From NCBI GenBank assembly GCA_903813345.2, contig CAIIXF020000010.1:21837181-21897180 (forward strand): 60,000 nt of DNA. Reading direction: 5' to 3'. This document shows positions 21,401 through 34,200 of the stretch, in pieces. The notes beneath the pieces were generated by a model that had not been told where the DNA came from, ran no database searches, and saw only the letters and a program-made list of their open reading frames with translations. How positions within the stretch are numbered: the first letter of the stretch is position 1; each line of letters opens with the position of its first letter. Both the position numbers and the translations under genes were made by a program. This DNA is from Owenia fusiformis. Its lineage: Eukaryota > Annelida > Polychaeta > Sabellida > Oweniidae.

Positions 21401-24400
21401 ATGAAGGGGACAAGATTGAGTCTTACGAAGGGATTGCCAACATATAACTCTTTGAGGACTGTGTACGGGCAACACCAAGTGAATCAGTTGAATAGGAGCG
21501 AATCCCTCTCCGTTCCAGACGCCTCAAAGGTATAACCTACCTTTATATATAGTTAGGCATGATGTATCACATCATTCCAGTCAATCAGAACACTACATGC
21601 ATTCTATCTTTTTCTACAAATAAAAGGTTATTTAACTTATTTTAGAATCACCAAAATTGATTACTGTGATCAATTTCTACTCTGCATTCGTTCGACTTTG
21701 CTTTTTAAAAGAGAGCTTCTGAACCCTATACTTTTAGTGCCCATTCACGCAAAGCGTTAGTCCTTCAGAAGATCCCTTGAAGAGACCTACCAAAGCATAT
21801 AGGGAATCGTTGGAGAAGTACACGGGGTTGGAGAATGCGAGACCATATGCACTGATGCCCGGACCCAAAGGCTACCCCTTGATAGGATCATTGCTGGAAT
21901 ATATAAAGAAGGATGGCTTGAAATTCAATAAGATGTTTGAGGTAAAATTATGAAATGGCAAAACAGATCATCTGACCCCGAGAAGCAAATCATATCTGCT
22001 GTTACTTTATCGAACATGCACATTTAGTTAGTTAGTGAATACACGACCTTCGTGGAGACCAATGTCTGCCTTGTGCCTCAATAATCCAATTTTTAAATCA
22101 TATTTTCATGTTCCATTTAGGTGATGCAGTCGAGGGCTAGGGAGTACGGTCCGATATACAAAGAACATATTGCCCAAAACACCTCTGTGGTCGTGACAGA
22201 TCCACTAGAGTACTCAAAGTTGATGCGACACGAGGCCAATGTAAAATATCCACACAGAATCGAGATGGAACCGTTGGCACACTACAGGAGGGTGAGGGGT
22301 CTCAGTCTAGGCCTCGTCAGTGCGTAAGTAATCGATATATACTGGGGGTCTAAAAGAATCAAAATCATAACAAAATATATCATATTATGAACTTCCGACA
22401 CCCAACATACTCATTGAACCAGTATCACGCTTGTGGATTCGTGTTTTCAGACAAGGAGAAGAGTGGTACAAATACCGCAAGGTTGTGAACAAGAAGATGT
22501 TGCGGCCAAAAGAGGTGATGGAGTACATCCCAGGAATGGATGAGGTCGCTACGGAGTTCAGCCAGAGAATGAAGAAACTTCTAGATTCTAAAGGAGAAGT
22601 TGATAACTTGGAGAATGAACTATTCAAATGGTCTTTAGAATGTAAGTCAATCAATGGTATCTAAGAGTTCATTGTAAAAGTCGTGCTTAAAGTCATTTAT
22701 ACTAAAGTCTGTGTCTCGTGGACATCAGCTCTCCATGTGTCTTGCATTCCTTTTTCGGAACCGATCGATGGACCTCTAGCCCGGTCGGAATCACGACCCG
22801 ATCATCATGATACTCATATCATATTTCTTTTGCTAACTAATTAATAGTCACGATAGAAGGCGGAGAGATCCCACGATGCGATGCGATCCGATTACTAATA
22901 CTACACAACTAAAATAGACAACTAGATAGACATGATAGAATATAGTATTTCATATCTATTTCTTTCTTGACTTGTCTTATGTGGGCCTTTTCTTCATCCT
23001 AGTGTGGGTTGATTACTTCGAATATGCGGTTTTCCCTCTTGGATAGAGTCGTATCTAGAATACATTAAAGGTTTTCTTACACGGAAAAATAAAATAAAAT
23101 CAAAAAGGGCCACCTTAATATTCACCCAGAATGCCGAAAAACAAATCAGTTCTAAACTCTCATACGGTAGAAACATCACTGAAAATTTCAGATGACTCCC
23201 TGAAACGGTTTTGCTGTAGTCATGTAGACAAGCCTCAATAGACAAGATTTTAGGACGGTAAATCCAAAATGGCCGCCTTAACATGTACCAAGAATGGCGA
23301 AAAACTAAACAGTTCTAAACTTTAATACGTAAAAACATCTCTGAAAATTTACGATGAGTCCCTGAAACGGTTTGGCTGGCATGGAAACCCGTAGAAAAGA
23401 TAAATCGGGACGGAACCCACGCGCCCGGCAAACTGATCACATCATAGCACCCAAAGGTGCGATAAAAAGCTCTGAAATTATGAACGATGTTTGCTAAATA
23501 AAAAAAAAGGCTTTAAGGTTTTAAGCACTGAACTCAACTCCACGATCCACCAAATTTTTTTTGATGCATGAAAAAAACAGTTTGATTTACTTTTAGAAAG
23601 TAAAAAACATATTGGTTGAATATATAAGAAGGGGAGTGAAGAGGACAGCCAACTTGAAATTGATAAAACCTAAAAACAAAATCAAAAATCAATAGAATCT
23701 AAAATTAAAATAGCCATGCTTGGTTGTTGTTTCAAGAATGTTGATTATTTAAAATGCTGTGTCCTGATTGACTGGAATTTGATATATCGGGCCTAGCTAT
23801 GTGTGATTTCTATTTAAAACATAGCAATTGGTACGGTACTGTTTGAAGAAAGGATCGGCTGCTTAAACGACCCACCTCCTCAGCTTGCGAAAGATTTCAT
23901 CTCTAATTTGATGGGTTTCTTCAAGTATCTTCAGCCACTCATGTACAATGTGCCGATCTACAAGATCTATCCTGTAGATAAATGGAAGAAGTACACGGCG
24001 CACGCGGACAACGTAATGGCCATTGGACAACAGTTTGTTGACAAGGTAATGACATAGTCATCGGGCAATAGTCTGTGGATATGATTTAATGGATATGATG
24101 AATTCATATGACGTGTCGCAAAAAGGTGGCGCATTTGTTTTTAAAGGGTATCGCGTGAATGTAACTTTGATTCCCCGGAATATAAGATAATATTCTAATT
24201 AAAGTTATATATCATTTTAAAGCTGTTTCGATGAAGATTTCAGATCAACTACACTCCGTTCACATTTTTTGCGCGTTCGTTTTTAAAAAAGAGTTTTTTA
24301 CCAAAACATCTGGCAAATATCCCATGTTGACACGTTACATTTTGAATTATTTTTCGTCTTTAAACGCTCATAACTCAAACAATATATGACTATTATACTT

Positions 24401-27400
24401 ATTTTTCGTCTTGATAAAGGTAGATGGAAGTTTTATTTCAAAGGATGAATTTTAGTAAGCGTCCCGTATTGTGACGTCATAGAGTCTGAAAAATAGAATC
24501 TGTTGACAGCGGCCTTTTTTGCTCATTTTTTGGTACCTTCAACTTTTCAGGTGTACATTAAACAAAAAATACGAGATCAATTTTTAATAAATCATACATG
24601 ATTATTTTGCTCATAAACTCTAGTTTATTAATAATTAGTTGATTTTGTTCACAAAAGTATGTGTTTTCTGTTGTATGTGGAAAAGTGGAGGACGAAAGGT
24701 TTTCAAAATTCATTAAAATAGGGCTAATTTACGCCATTCGCCTATTTTCAAGCACAGCAACACGTATATTTATTTCACCTAAAATATCAATTGATTCGTG
24801 ATTTATGATGCTCCTAGCCCATTAACAATATATATATGATATCAGAGTTATTCGTCTAAAATGTTTTGAGATATAGAGGTAAATGTGGAGGACGAAAGGA
24901 TTTTCTTGTGTGTACATTTTTCTCAAAAACGTCACATTCTATCATGTTAAAAGCGAGGATCCTCTGGATTTCGCCACAAAATTTGTAACAATGCGTGCGC
25001 GAGCTTTTTGCGACACGTCTATACATTGGACAATAGTTTGGTGATAAGGGAATGACATGGTCATTTGCACGGTCATTTGGCAGTTATACTTTAATGGAAG
25101 AAGTCATGTACATTGGACTGTTGGACTCAAGTTTCGTCACTGAAAAAAGTGGGTGTTGGGTGTTGTTATCTTGCGTACATCACGAGCTAACTACTGTCCT
25201 ATATTCTTAACGATACATACTTAACGATTTTAGAAAGCTGAATCCCTGATGCGCCGAGAAAAGGATGGGACTGTGGCTCGCTATGAACGTGATGGAAGTG
25301 TACCGTTTCTCACCTATATGTTATCGCAGACATCATTAACACTGGAGGAGGCAAATTCAAACGTTATTGACCTCATGAGTGGAGCAGTAGAAACGGTAAT
25401 TTATGCTCTAATTATATCAAAATCATGAGTGGAGCAGTAGAAACGGTAATCTATACTCTAATTTTATCAAAATCATGAGTGGAGCTGTAGAAACGGTAAT
25501 TTATGCTCTAATTATATCAAAATCATGAGTGGAGCAGTAGAAACGGTAATCTATACTCTAATTTTATCAAAATCATGAGTGGAGCAGTAGAAACGGTAAT
25601 CTATACTCTAATTTTATCAAAATCATGAGTGGAGCTGTAGAAACGGTAATCTATACTCTAATTTTATCAAAATCATAAGTGGAGCTGTAGAAACGGTAAT
25701 TTATGCTCTAATTATATCGACCTCATGAGTGGACTGTAGATATTAACGAGAATCCATTATCTAATTGTATCGACCCCACGAGTGGAGCTGTAGAAACGGT
25801 AATTTCAAGAGAAATTATATCGATCTAATGAATGGAACTGTAGAAATGGTAATCTATGCTCTAATTATATTATTATTCTCGAGTGGAGCTGTAAATATTA
25901 ACGGTAATACTCTCATGTCACTGACCACACGAAAGCTGATGTAAAAACCATCTAGGCATGGGATATTGATTTGGATACCGTGTACATTTGACTAAGATTT
26001 GGACCAAATTCTATAAAAAGCATTTCAAAAATGGCGGCCACTTTCAAATTCTGTGGCGACCATGAATATGTCTTTATTCACCAGGGCCATTTTGAATCGA
26101 GTGATCATGGTGAAAATTCCTTTTTGAGCAATGAGCAAATGTAGTGTGCCAATAACGAATACGCCTCTAAAAATCCGTATTCATCTAGTACCCGAACACA
26201 CGGACGTTCGGTAAGATAATAATGAAATTAGGATTAGAATTGTAAATCTTAAACTTTAGAATATGTTGAAAATGGTACGAACAACTAATAAAAAAAATGC
26301 ATCAACAGTAAAAATGAAATGAGATACGATCAAAAAGTAAAGCAACATTCAAAACAATGAAACTCGTTTACTAACATTCATGTATATTGCACTATAATTG
26401 ACATGTTTTTCTTCACACTAAGACATCCAATGCTACAATATGGACGCTGTACTGCCTGGCATTGAATCCTGCGGTGCAAGAGAAGATGCACCAGGAGACG
26501 ATCAAGGTTTTGCCCAACAAGGCCCCCATCACTGGAAAAACACTTGCTCAACTCCCATACGTCAAAGCAGTCCTTAAAGAAGTATTTAGGTACGCATTAT
26601 TTTTTCAAAAAAATTATTCCAAGGTAATGTTCTTCACTTATGTTATGTTGTCTCTTAGTGGAATAGCACGTAGAAAATCATCAAGTGTACTTACATGTAA
26701 AACGAAGTGTATATTCATTCAATTGTCTATCGAATGAGAGTGTTATGCTTTCCATAATGCATACACATTTTCATTCTTCATTTCAGAATCTACCCTATTA
26801 CATATTCGACAAGTAGAATCATACACGAAGATATAGAGATGGGTGGATACAGGATTCCAGCAGGGGTAAATATATGATAAATTTATTCTTCGGTTGTAGT
26901 GATGAAAATACATTATGATTTGATGATACAGATAGGTGTACCTTTCCAGCTTTTGATGTCCCGTTTACGGGAGGGGGCGGCAGGCGTTCAATATATATAA
27001 GCATCGCTTTCAATAATGAAAAGTCATTTAGCATCTAGTCATTAATGTGGTTTATTTATAAAAAATTATAAACAATATTCAGACATCTACGTGGTCACAA
27101 TTTTGGTACAATCTAATTGAAACCCCATGGTACAAAGTAACAATAACAAAAAAACATCCCCACGTTCAATTAATTGTGACCTAAAAACTACAACTAAACT
27201 GATCACCTCTGTTATGTTTAGTCACATGTCCAGGCCAATTTGTATGGTATGGGTCATGAATCTGCCTTATTTCCGGAGCCTGAGGAATTTCGTCCGGAAC
27301 GTTGGTTACGAGGGAATACAGATCGTGAGTTACAGGCATTTACAAACCTCCCCTTTGGACACGGATCTCGCATGTGTATTGGTAGGCGCTTTGCAGAACA

Positions 27401-27805
27401 AGAAGTATACATAGCAGTAACTAAAGTAAGCATTATGGAAAAGAGCATTTTTCCTCATATTCAAAATATATTTTTATCTAATAAAAGTTATTTTCATATT
27501 GTACATATGACCACATATTGTTCTGATATTTGTTTGCACCTACATAATTAGTCTAACACAACTCAACATTAAAACTCGTACTCATATTCCCTCAGCAAAT
27601 GGAGTTCATTCCACAAAATAAAGAGTAAAAAAGTTAAAACACTGTTACAATTGTACATTCGACACATGTGTTAACATAAACTTATTTCTTGTAGCTTATC
27701 CAGGACTTCAGAGTGGAGTACCATCATGAGCCGATAGAGCCAGTTCTGAACACAGTAATGACTCCTGACAGGCCTGTTAAATTAACATTCATTCCTCGGA
27801 ACTAA
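21401..27805 (+). CDS. mitochondrial-clan cytochrome P450 (10 coding exons, 556 aa)
   Basis: Exons: 21401-21529, 21738-21941, 22121-22323, 22451-22641, 23825-24045, 25234-25395, 26423-26589, 26787-26865, 27222-27425, 27695-27805. All junctions are GT-AG and keep frame, giving 557 codons including the stop. The N-terminus is basic and lacks a membrane anchor, consistent with mitochondrial import. Landmarks: PGPKGYPLIGS near 84; C-helix WYKYR at 184-188; I-helix GAVETTS at 366-372; K-helix ExxR at 423-426; FRPERW at 475-480; heme loop FGHGSRMCIG at 497-506 with Cys504 as the iron ligand; basic RR at 507-508, as in adrenodoxin-dependent enzymes. It should be a ferredoxin-fed monooxygenase of the inner mitochondrial membrane, possibly CYP10-like; the substrate is unknown. 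Minisatellites abut exon 6 and exon 10. No breaks. Confidence 0.9.
23088..23395. repeat. two tandem ~175-bp units in P450 intron 4
   Basis: Units at about 23088-23235 and 23262-23395 share 'gaaaaactaaacagttctaaact' type and 'ccctgaaacggttt' blocks, with 'aaaatggccgcc' between. They are related to the dispersed 'ggccgcc' repeats elsewhere in the window. Confidence 0.55.
24109..25020. mobile_element. 0.9-kb MITE-like element in P450 intron 5
   Basis: Ends carry GACGTGTCGCAAAAAG and its inverse (24110-24125 and 25004-25019), with TA next to each end, which would fit a TA duplication. Internally 'tggaggacgaaagg' occurs twice. No transposase frame. Confidence 0.55.
25371..25920 (+). repeat. 50-bp minisatellite seeded from the end of P450 exon 6
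   Basis: The first unit is the coding end of exon 6 plus its splice donor ('atgagtggagcagtagaaac', then GGTAATTTAT). Seven near-perfect 50-bp copies start at 25375, 25425, 25475, 25525, 25575, 25625 and 25675, followed by about four degenerate copies. Nearly every copy repeats the I-helix codons and the GGTAAT donor. Read-through meets a stop in the second unit. Confidence 0.9.
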
Positions 27806-28075
27806 TAGAACCAGTTCTTAACACAGGCAGGTTAAATTAACATTCATTCCCATGGAGCAGGACCAATTCTTAACAAAGGTCTGTTAAATTAACATTCATT
27901 CCTCGGAACAAATAGAACCAGTTCTTAACACAGGCATGTTAAATTAACATTCATTCCTCGGGACTAATAGGACCAGTTTTTAATACAGGCATGCTAAGTT
28001 AACAATCATTCCAATGAACCAAGACCAGTATTTAGCACAGGTCTGTTAAATCAACATTCATCTGAACTGACTTAT
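27770..28075 (+). repeat. ~55-bp minisatellite seeded from the P450 stop region
   Basis: The last coding codons and stop ('ttaacattcattcctcggaa', then CTAATAG) are repeated about five more times downstream, with 'agaaccagttcttaacacag' at the start of each unit. Divergence grows toward 28075. Confidence 0.85.
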
Positions 28076-28258
28076 AAGGTCAGTTCATAAAACAGCCCTT
28101 ATAGAACTAACACTTCACCTCTATGGACTTATCATATCTGGGCAGACTAGATGTTATCACAGTTATATTGTTATATCACAGTTCTTGGTCTTCACTTCAA
28201 AAGTTCACTTAAAAGCATCAGTAAATGGTAAATGTGGAATACATGTACCTTACAACTT
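27806..28258. other. convergent 3' ends of the P450 and CTC1 genes
   Basis: About 450 bp separates the two stop codons, and much of it is the 55-bp minisatellite. The first good plus-strand AATAAA is at 28318-28323, inside the last CTC1 exon, so the P450 3' UTR may overlap CTC1 in antisense. This is inference. Confidence 0.4.
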
Positions 28259-31200
28259 TTATACTTCCAGCAGATTTTGTCCCCATGAATGAAAATCCAC
28301 CTCCTTGATGTCTTGGCAATAAAGGTGTATCAATGGAAGATTTCTAGTCTCGATTCCTTCAGTAATTTTCTTGTTGAATTCTGCAAGAAAATATATCATG
28401 TATTATAAAATTCATAAGTACAAATGAGATAAGGGGAAAGGCCGAAGTTTTAAAATACCAAAACAATTCTAAAATGTTATGTACAATTACAGCCACTTGT
28501 GATGAAATGAGTCCCCAACATCCCAAACAATTATCTTATCACATGCAAAAAAACAATGAATTGTTGAAAAATATGAAATCACAAAATGAATGCATATATG
28601 TAATGTGTTAGTGGAGTAAGTTTGGTGTAACATTTGTAAAAATAAAAAATAATTTTTTTTTCAGAACAGAAATACTGTAAAATGTTAGAAAATGTATTCA
28701 CCAGTTATTTCTTTGTTGTGAATACCCCCACATTTCTGTTTATCACTCATGTCACCATGGAAACCAGAGTAAGGTTTACACATAAAGACAAGTTTCCTTT
28801 TAACAAGAGGACTGTTACAAAGTCGTCCAAGAGCAGATCTTGTAAATTCTTCTTCCTGAAATAGTACAGTAATTATCAAAGTATGGCAATATTATAATCA
28901 AACTGAAGAGATTTTAGAGAAGATTACAGTTATGGTATTGTTTTTCTGATTTGCCTCCAAAAATTTGAAATGGTTACCTAAAGTGGGAATTTACTATATT
29001 CGCTATTATCTCGTCAAAGTATGACCCAAGTATGGTGGAGTTTAAGGTCTTCTAGTATTGTAATTACTACGGTTGGAAACTATTCATTTTATGAACTGAG
29101 AGAAGAAAAAAAGGTTGATCATTACTTTTCAAAATTATGATTCAATAACTGTCACCTGTGTTATGTAAAATTACCCTTTATGATAGGTAATTTTTTTAGT
29201 AATGATACTGTGCAGTGTCTATACAATTTGTAATTTTAGTAATGTAAGACCTTATTAGTTTTTACATTGGATAATTTCAATTTTAAAACAAGGCATTAAA
29301 ATGCAAAATGTCACCACCATTTGTTACAGACGCCAACTGCCAATCACTAACTGCCGCCGATCACCAACCACCGTCCCAAAAAATGGAGACCATGACAATA
29401 TGTCACCACTTTTTGGTGGTGACATGACTACCTATTTTATAGCGTAATTTTACTTGATACCAGTGAACTTGTAAACTTATCAATAAATCAGGGATACTTA
29501 AAAAAGTTGAATTAAAATGTTTTTCATACTCTGTCATACACATATTCTCCCTTGTCCATAATATGTTGTTTCAGTTCAATCCATAATTGTTCCTTGAGTC
29601 CAAGCAGGTTGCGTATCAGGTCATCATTCACATATAGTATAACTGTGTTGGTACCATCCTCCACTATAACACTAAACGTGACATAAACATTAGCTATTTG
29701 GGCCTAAGTGGTTGTATACATTACAGTAAACCTGTCTTAATAAACACCGCTTTCTAGTGAACACCTGTGTCTAGTAAATACCTCTTCTTAGCAAATACTC
29801 CACAAGTATATATAAAATTGTACAACACCTACCTATAGTGAACAATGTTTGTGGTTCCATGATGTTCACTGTACACAGGTTTTACTGTAGTTAGTTTCTA
29901 ACTATGTTCCCTAGTTTCTACCGGGAACAAAATGCCTAATATCACATGCCAACCATGTTCACCACCTCATATTTCAATCATGTTCACCACCTATGAACCC
30001 ACCTCATATTTCAATCATGTTCACCACCTATGAACCCACCTCATATTTCAATCATGTCCACCATCTCTGACCCACCTCCTATTTCAATCATGTCCACCAC
30101 CTATGAACACACCTCATATTTCAATCATGTCCACCACCTAGGAACCCACCTCATATTTCAATCATGTCCACCATCTCTGAACCCACCTCATATTTCAATT
30201 ATGTCCACCACCTTTGAACCCACCTCATATTCCACCTCATATTTCAATCATGTCCACCATCTATGACCCACCTCATATTTCAATCATGTCCACCATCTAT
30301 GACCCACCTCATGTTTCACTCATGTCCACCACCTATGAACCCACCTCATATTTCAATCATGTCCACCATCTATGACCCACCTCATATTTCAATCATGTCC
30401 ACCATCTATGGACCCACCTCATATTTCAATCATGTCCACCACCTATGAACCCACCTCATATTTCAATCATGTCCACCACCTATGAACCCACCTCATATTT
30501 CAATCATGTCCACCAGCTATGAAACCACCTCATATTTAAATCATGTCCACCACAGACCTCATGATCCTACCTCATTTTTCTTAAAAATACAAGGAATGAG
30601 ACATACCTTGCTCTTCCCTTGAACTTTGGCTGTTCTCCTGAATAACATGGCGCATATGTACATCTTCCATTCTTGTGAACATTTGCACATTTATTACAGG
30701 CAGTCCTCAGGTGGATCTTCAACACTTGCTGAACATTACAAATATTTTGAAACACCTTGTAGCTTTCAGAGGGATCCAACAGTTGGTTCAGTTTCTTATA
30801 TGGTGCATTTGACCAATCAGTTTGCTGCAGTATGGGCACAACTCTGTAGATATATAAAATAAAAATGTGTGAAGGGTGCACATGTTATTTACTACATAGA
30901 TTAAGATGATTCCAATCATCACATCTTCAGCAGAATATATGCTAGTGAAGCATGGCCATTCGTTTTGAATTCATTCAAATGATTTTGAAGTATAGATACA
31001 TTCAGATATACAACATTTATTATGGATGTATTTACTTTACTGATAAATAATAATAGATTATAACACAGATGACTTTGCATTTAGCAGAAGGTATAATATA
31101 AGATGTTGTCAGAATTTCAAACCATAAGGAACAAAAATATTTAAATCAATTTAGTTATCTTAAGTTTGTCTTACTCTGTGGGAGAAGTGCATATTATCTT

Positions 31201-34200
31201 GAATGATGATGTCACAATAAAATTGCAATAGGCTCTTCCGCTCTTTGATACCCTTCTTTCTATGTTGAAGAACTGAACCCTTGCTCCCCTCAAGAGTCCA
31301 AGTGGATATGACCCATTTTCCAGTTTGGCATATATCATTATTTCCTCAGAGGATATGAGGTCCTTGATAAGCAGACGGAGGCACTTGTTACCAGGAACAG
31401 AGACATCTATAAAAATTAAGTATATTTCAAATGAGCTAATATGTATGTATGTACAAAAAGCCTTAAAATCTCAGATGGTTATTGAGTTACTAAAAATTTG
31501 AAGAACTTCCATCCCTGGCTCTCCAGTGGAGAGTCTCCACAAAGCTGGAGTCAATTATCAAATGAATAATGTCTTCATAAAATTCAAGGTGACTGACACT
31601 AAAGCTATAAAAGCATAGCAAAGTTTTCCTTTATACAAAATGGAAACAGTTTAATACTTACTAAGTTGATTATTCAATGTAATATTCTGTTTTGACAGGT
31701 TGTAAGTGTTATTGGCATCCACAAAACTTCTTGACAATACAATCCCCTCAAAATTCAAAATGTCTTTTGACCTACAATATTATAAAAGACAAAGATCAAC
31801 CAATGGGAAACCATTGAGGTTGATTGCATAGATATTAAAGAAAGTACATATAATGCAATTTTGGACAGTTTTGTTTTTCAAATTATGATTTTGATGTTTC
31901 TCACATTTTTCTGTTTTAGTACATCTACTTGCTAAATATAAATGTTACTTGTGGAAATGGGCAAAAATAAGATACAATATGACAATGCAATGTTTATTGA
32001 CAAGATTTAATGATTTCCTTCCCAAGTAATTGGATCTATTGAGCTAAACGTTGAGTAAGGTGTCTGAAAAAGGTAGATATACTGATAGGTCCCCCTTCAT
32101 TCATGTCTCATACTTACTTTCCAGTGTTGATATCCTTGACAGTGTGAATACATTGACTATTTTTGTAAAGTGCTACAACTTGGGGGTCTACATCTTTGTT
32201 GTCACATCCGTGTAAAGACTGCTGTACCAAACAGTCCTCTGGCTACAAAATGAACAGAAGCTTACAACATGGGAGTAAAACATGTTCCAGGATTCACTAG
32301 TCAATGGGGTCACTTTAACAAGTGTTAACAAGGCATTAAAGTTATTACCAATGGTTACAAAACTGTTACAGATGCTGAATGCCTTTCTGCTGATCGCTGG
32401 TCATAAAAACAACATGTCAGCTGAGCCATTCTTTGTGGTGGTGATATATAAACGCATAAATAGGCTTTTTATCAAATTGAAACCATTCTCAACATTTAAC
32501 ATAGATTAATCATTCTAAAAACAAAAGAATATATTGCAAAATTAGAAAAAACTTACACAAGTGTCTTCTGCAGAATTGCATCCTACGATTGTGGTCCAAC
32601 AAGGGCATGTAGAGACACATCCAAGGGTGACCCCAGGGGGCAGTGTAACACAGGGTTTTGTTTTACAGGCTCTCATTGCAGTTCTCAGTGATGGATCTGA
32701 TACTGGTTCTAAAATTGTAAATGTATACACTATAAACTGGTCTACTCTTGCATGGTTCTTAATGATGACACATATAGCAGACCACCCTATATGTCACCAG
32801 CTCTTGTGATTATACAAAATGATTGACTTTAAATGACTTTATTTTGGTAATGCTTTACCTTAAAATGACTTTACCTTTGAAGTATTGCTGATGTGTGCGA
32901 CGCTGCATCACCAGCTTATAGAAACACCCATGTTGTAACAAATGGTACCATTGCACATAGTCCCCTGACAGTAGTATAGACATCACTCTGGTATTGTGCT
33001 GAACTGTTGTCTTGATAACAAAAACAATGTGAGACATTAAAGGTCAATAAACAGGTAAATCTATTGATCTAATGAGCTAAAAGGTCCATTTAGGATTTAT
33101 GGACAACTAACTGTGATCTAAAATATTTTATTTATATTTCAATCCATCCTTTTACATTGATTTTACTTTCCGAAATACCAAAATCATCTGCTTCTATGCT
33201 GAATGTTAATGTTAATATATACATGTATATACAAGACAAGGAACCTGTCTACATGCAGCAAAGGAATTAAGAATTTGATGTTTTACACTTTTCCTAAAAA
33301 ACAGTATACAGTAGTCAAGCGAAATTAAAATCATACCTTAGTCTGACCTTTGAGTTGTGATTGGCCTTGACCTCTATGCACTCCATATTGAGACTGGTGT
33401 AGCCCTTTGACGTGCAACTGTTCTTTATTTATGTGTGATTTAAGTCCAGATTTTCCACTGTTGTCATGTTTGACTCCTGCTTGTCCTTCAAATGTTTCCT
33501 CTTCTACTTGTAAATGAGGATCATGGTCTCCAGTGGATGTAATAGGCTGACCAACAAGTATAACATTAATGTAAAAAGATAACTGAGGTGAGGGACTGCC
33601 TCTGGTTTTTAAAGTCAAATAATCTTTCGAAACGAGGCAAAATATCTGAGACACCAATTCAGTTCTACTGTCACCCCTCTTCTGGAGGGCTTCTCTACCA
33701 CTAGATTCAGCAGCAAAGTCTGATTTGGATTTTTTATTGAACAATGGAGCTTCCATCTCATCATTTTTAAATGAAAGTAAAGGAGTAACGTTTTTCATAG
33801 AGAACTGTACATGTTTGTAAGAGAGATCTTGCTGCATTGCCGGATCTTGGTGTCCAGGGGATTTGTGTTGAAATGTTTCTCTGACTAGATTATATTCTTC
33901 AACGATGATGACTGTACCTAAGGACTTGATATGGCAATATGGACACTTCACGGATACGTCACATGATTTATGACATTCATGTGGTGTGTCATCACTGTCT
34001 TTTGGTGGATCATTAGGAGCGATGATGCAGTCAATGGAACCTGTTTGATCAACCAGTTGGATTCTACCAGATTTTGTTGAAACTGCTAAAATCCCAACGA
34101 GTGGCTGAAAATTGAAAATAAAATGAGGTCTTTGATAACATAATTGTGCTGCTTGGATTTCTAAGAACTATGAATAACATGGATTTTTTCTCAAAAGTTC

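Noticed and set aside
30030-30448. Frames with repeated MSTTYEP-like peptides
   Set aside because: They come from the 36-37-bp minisatellite in a CTC1 intron.
29955-30560. CRISPR-like array
   Set aside because: Units are contiguous without unique spacers, in an animal genome; this is a minisatellite. The same applies to the arrays at 25.4 and 57.5 kb.
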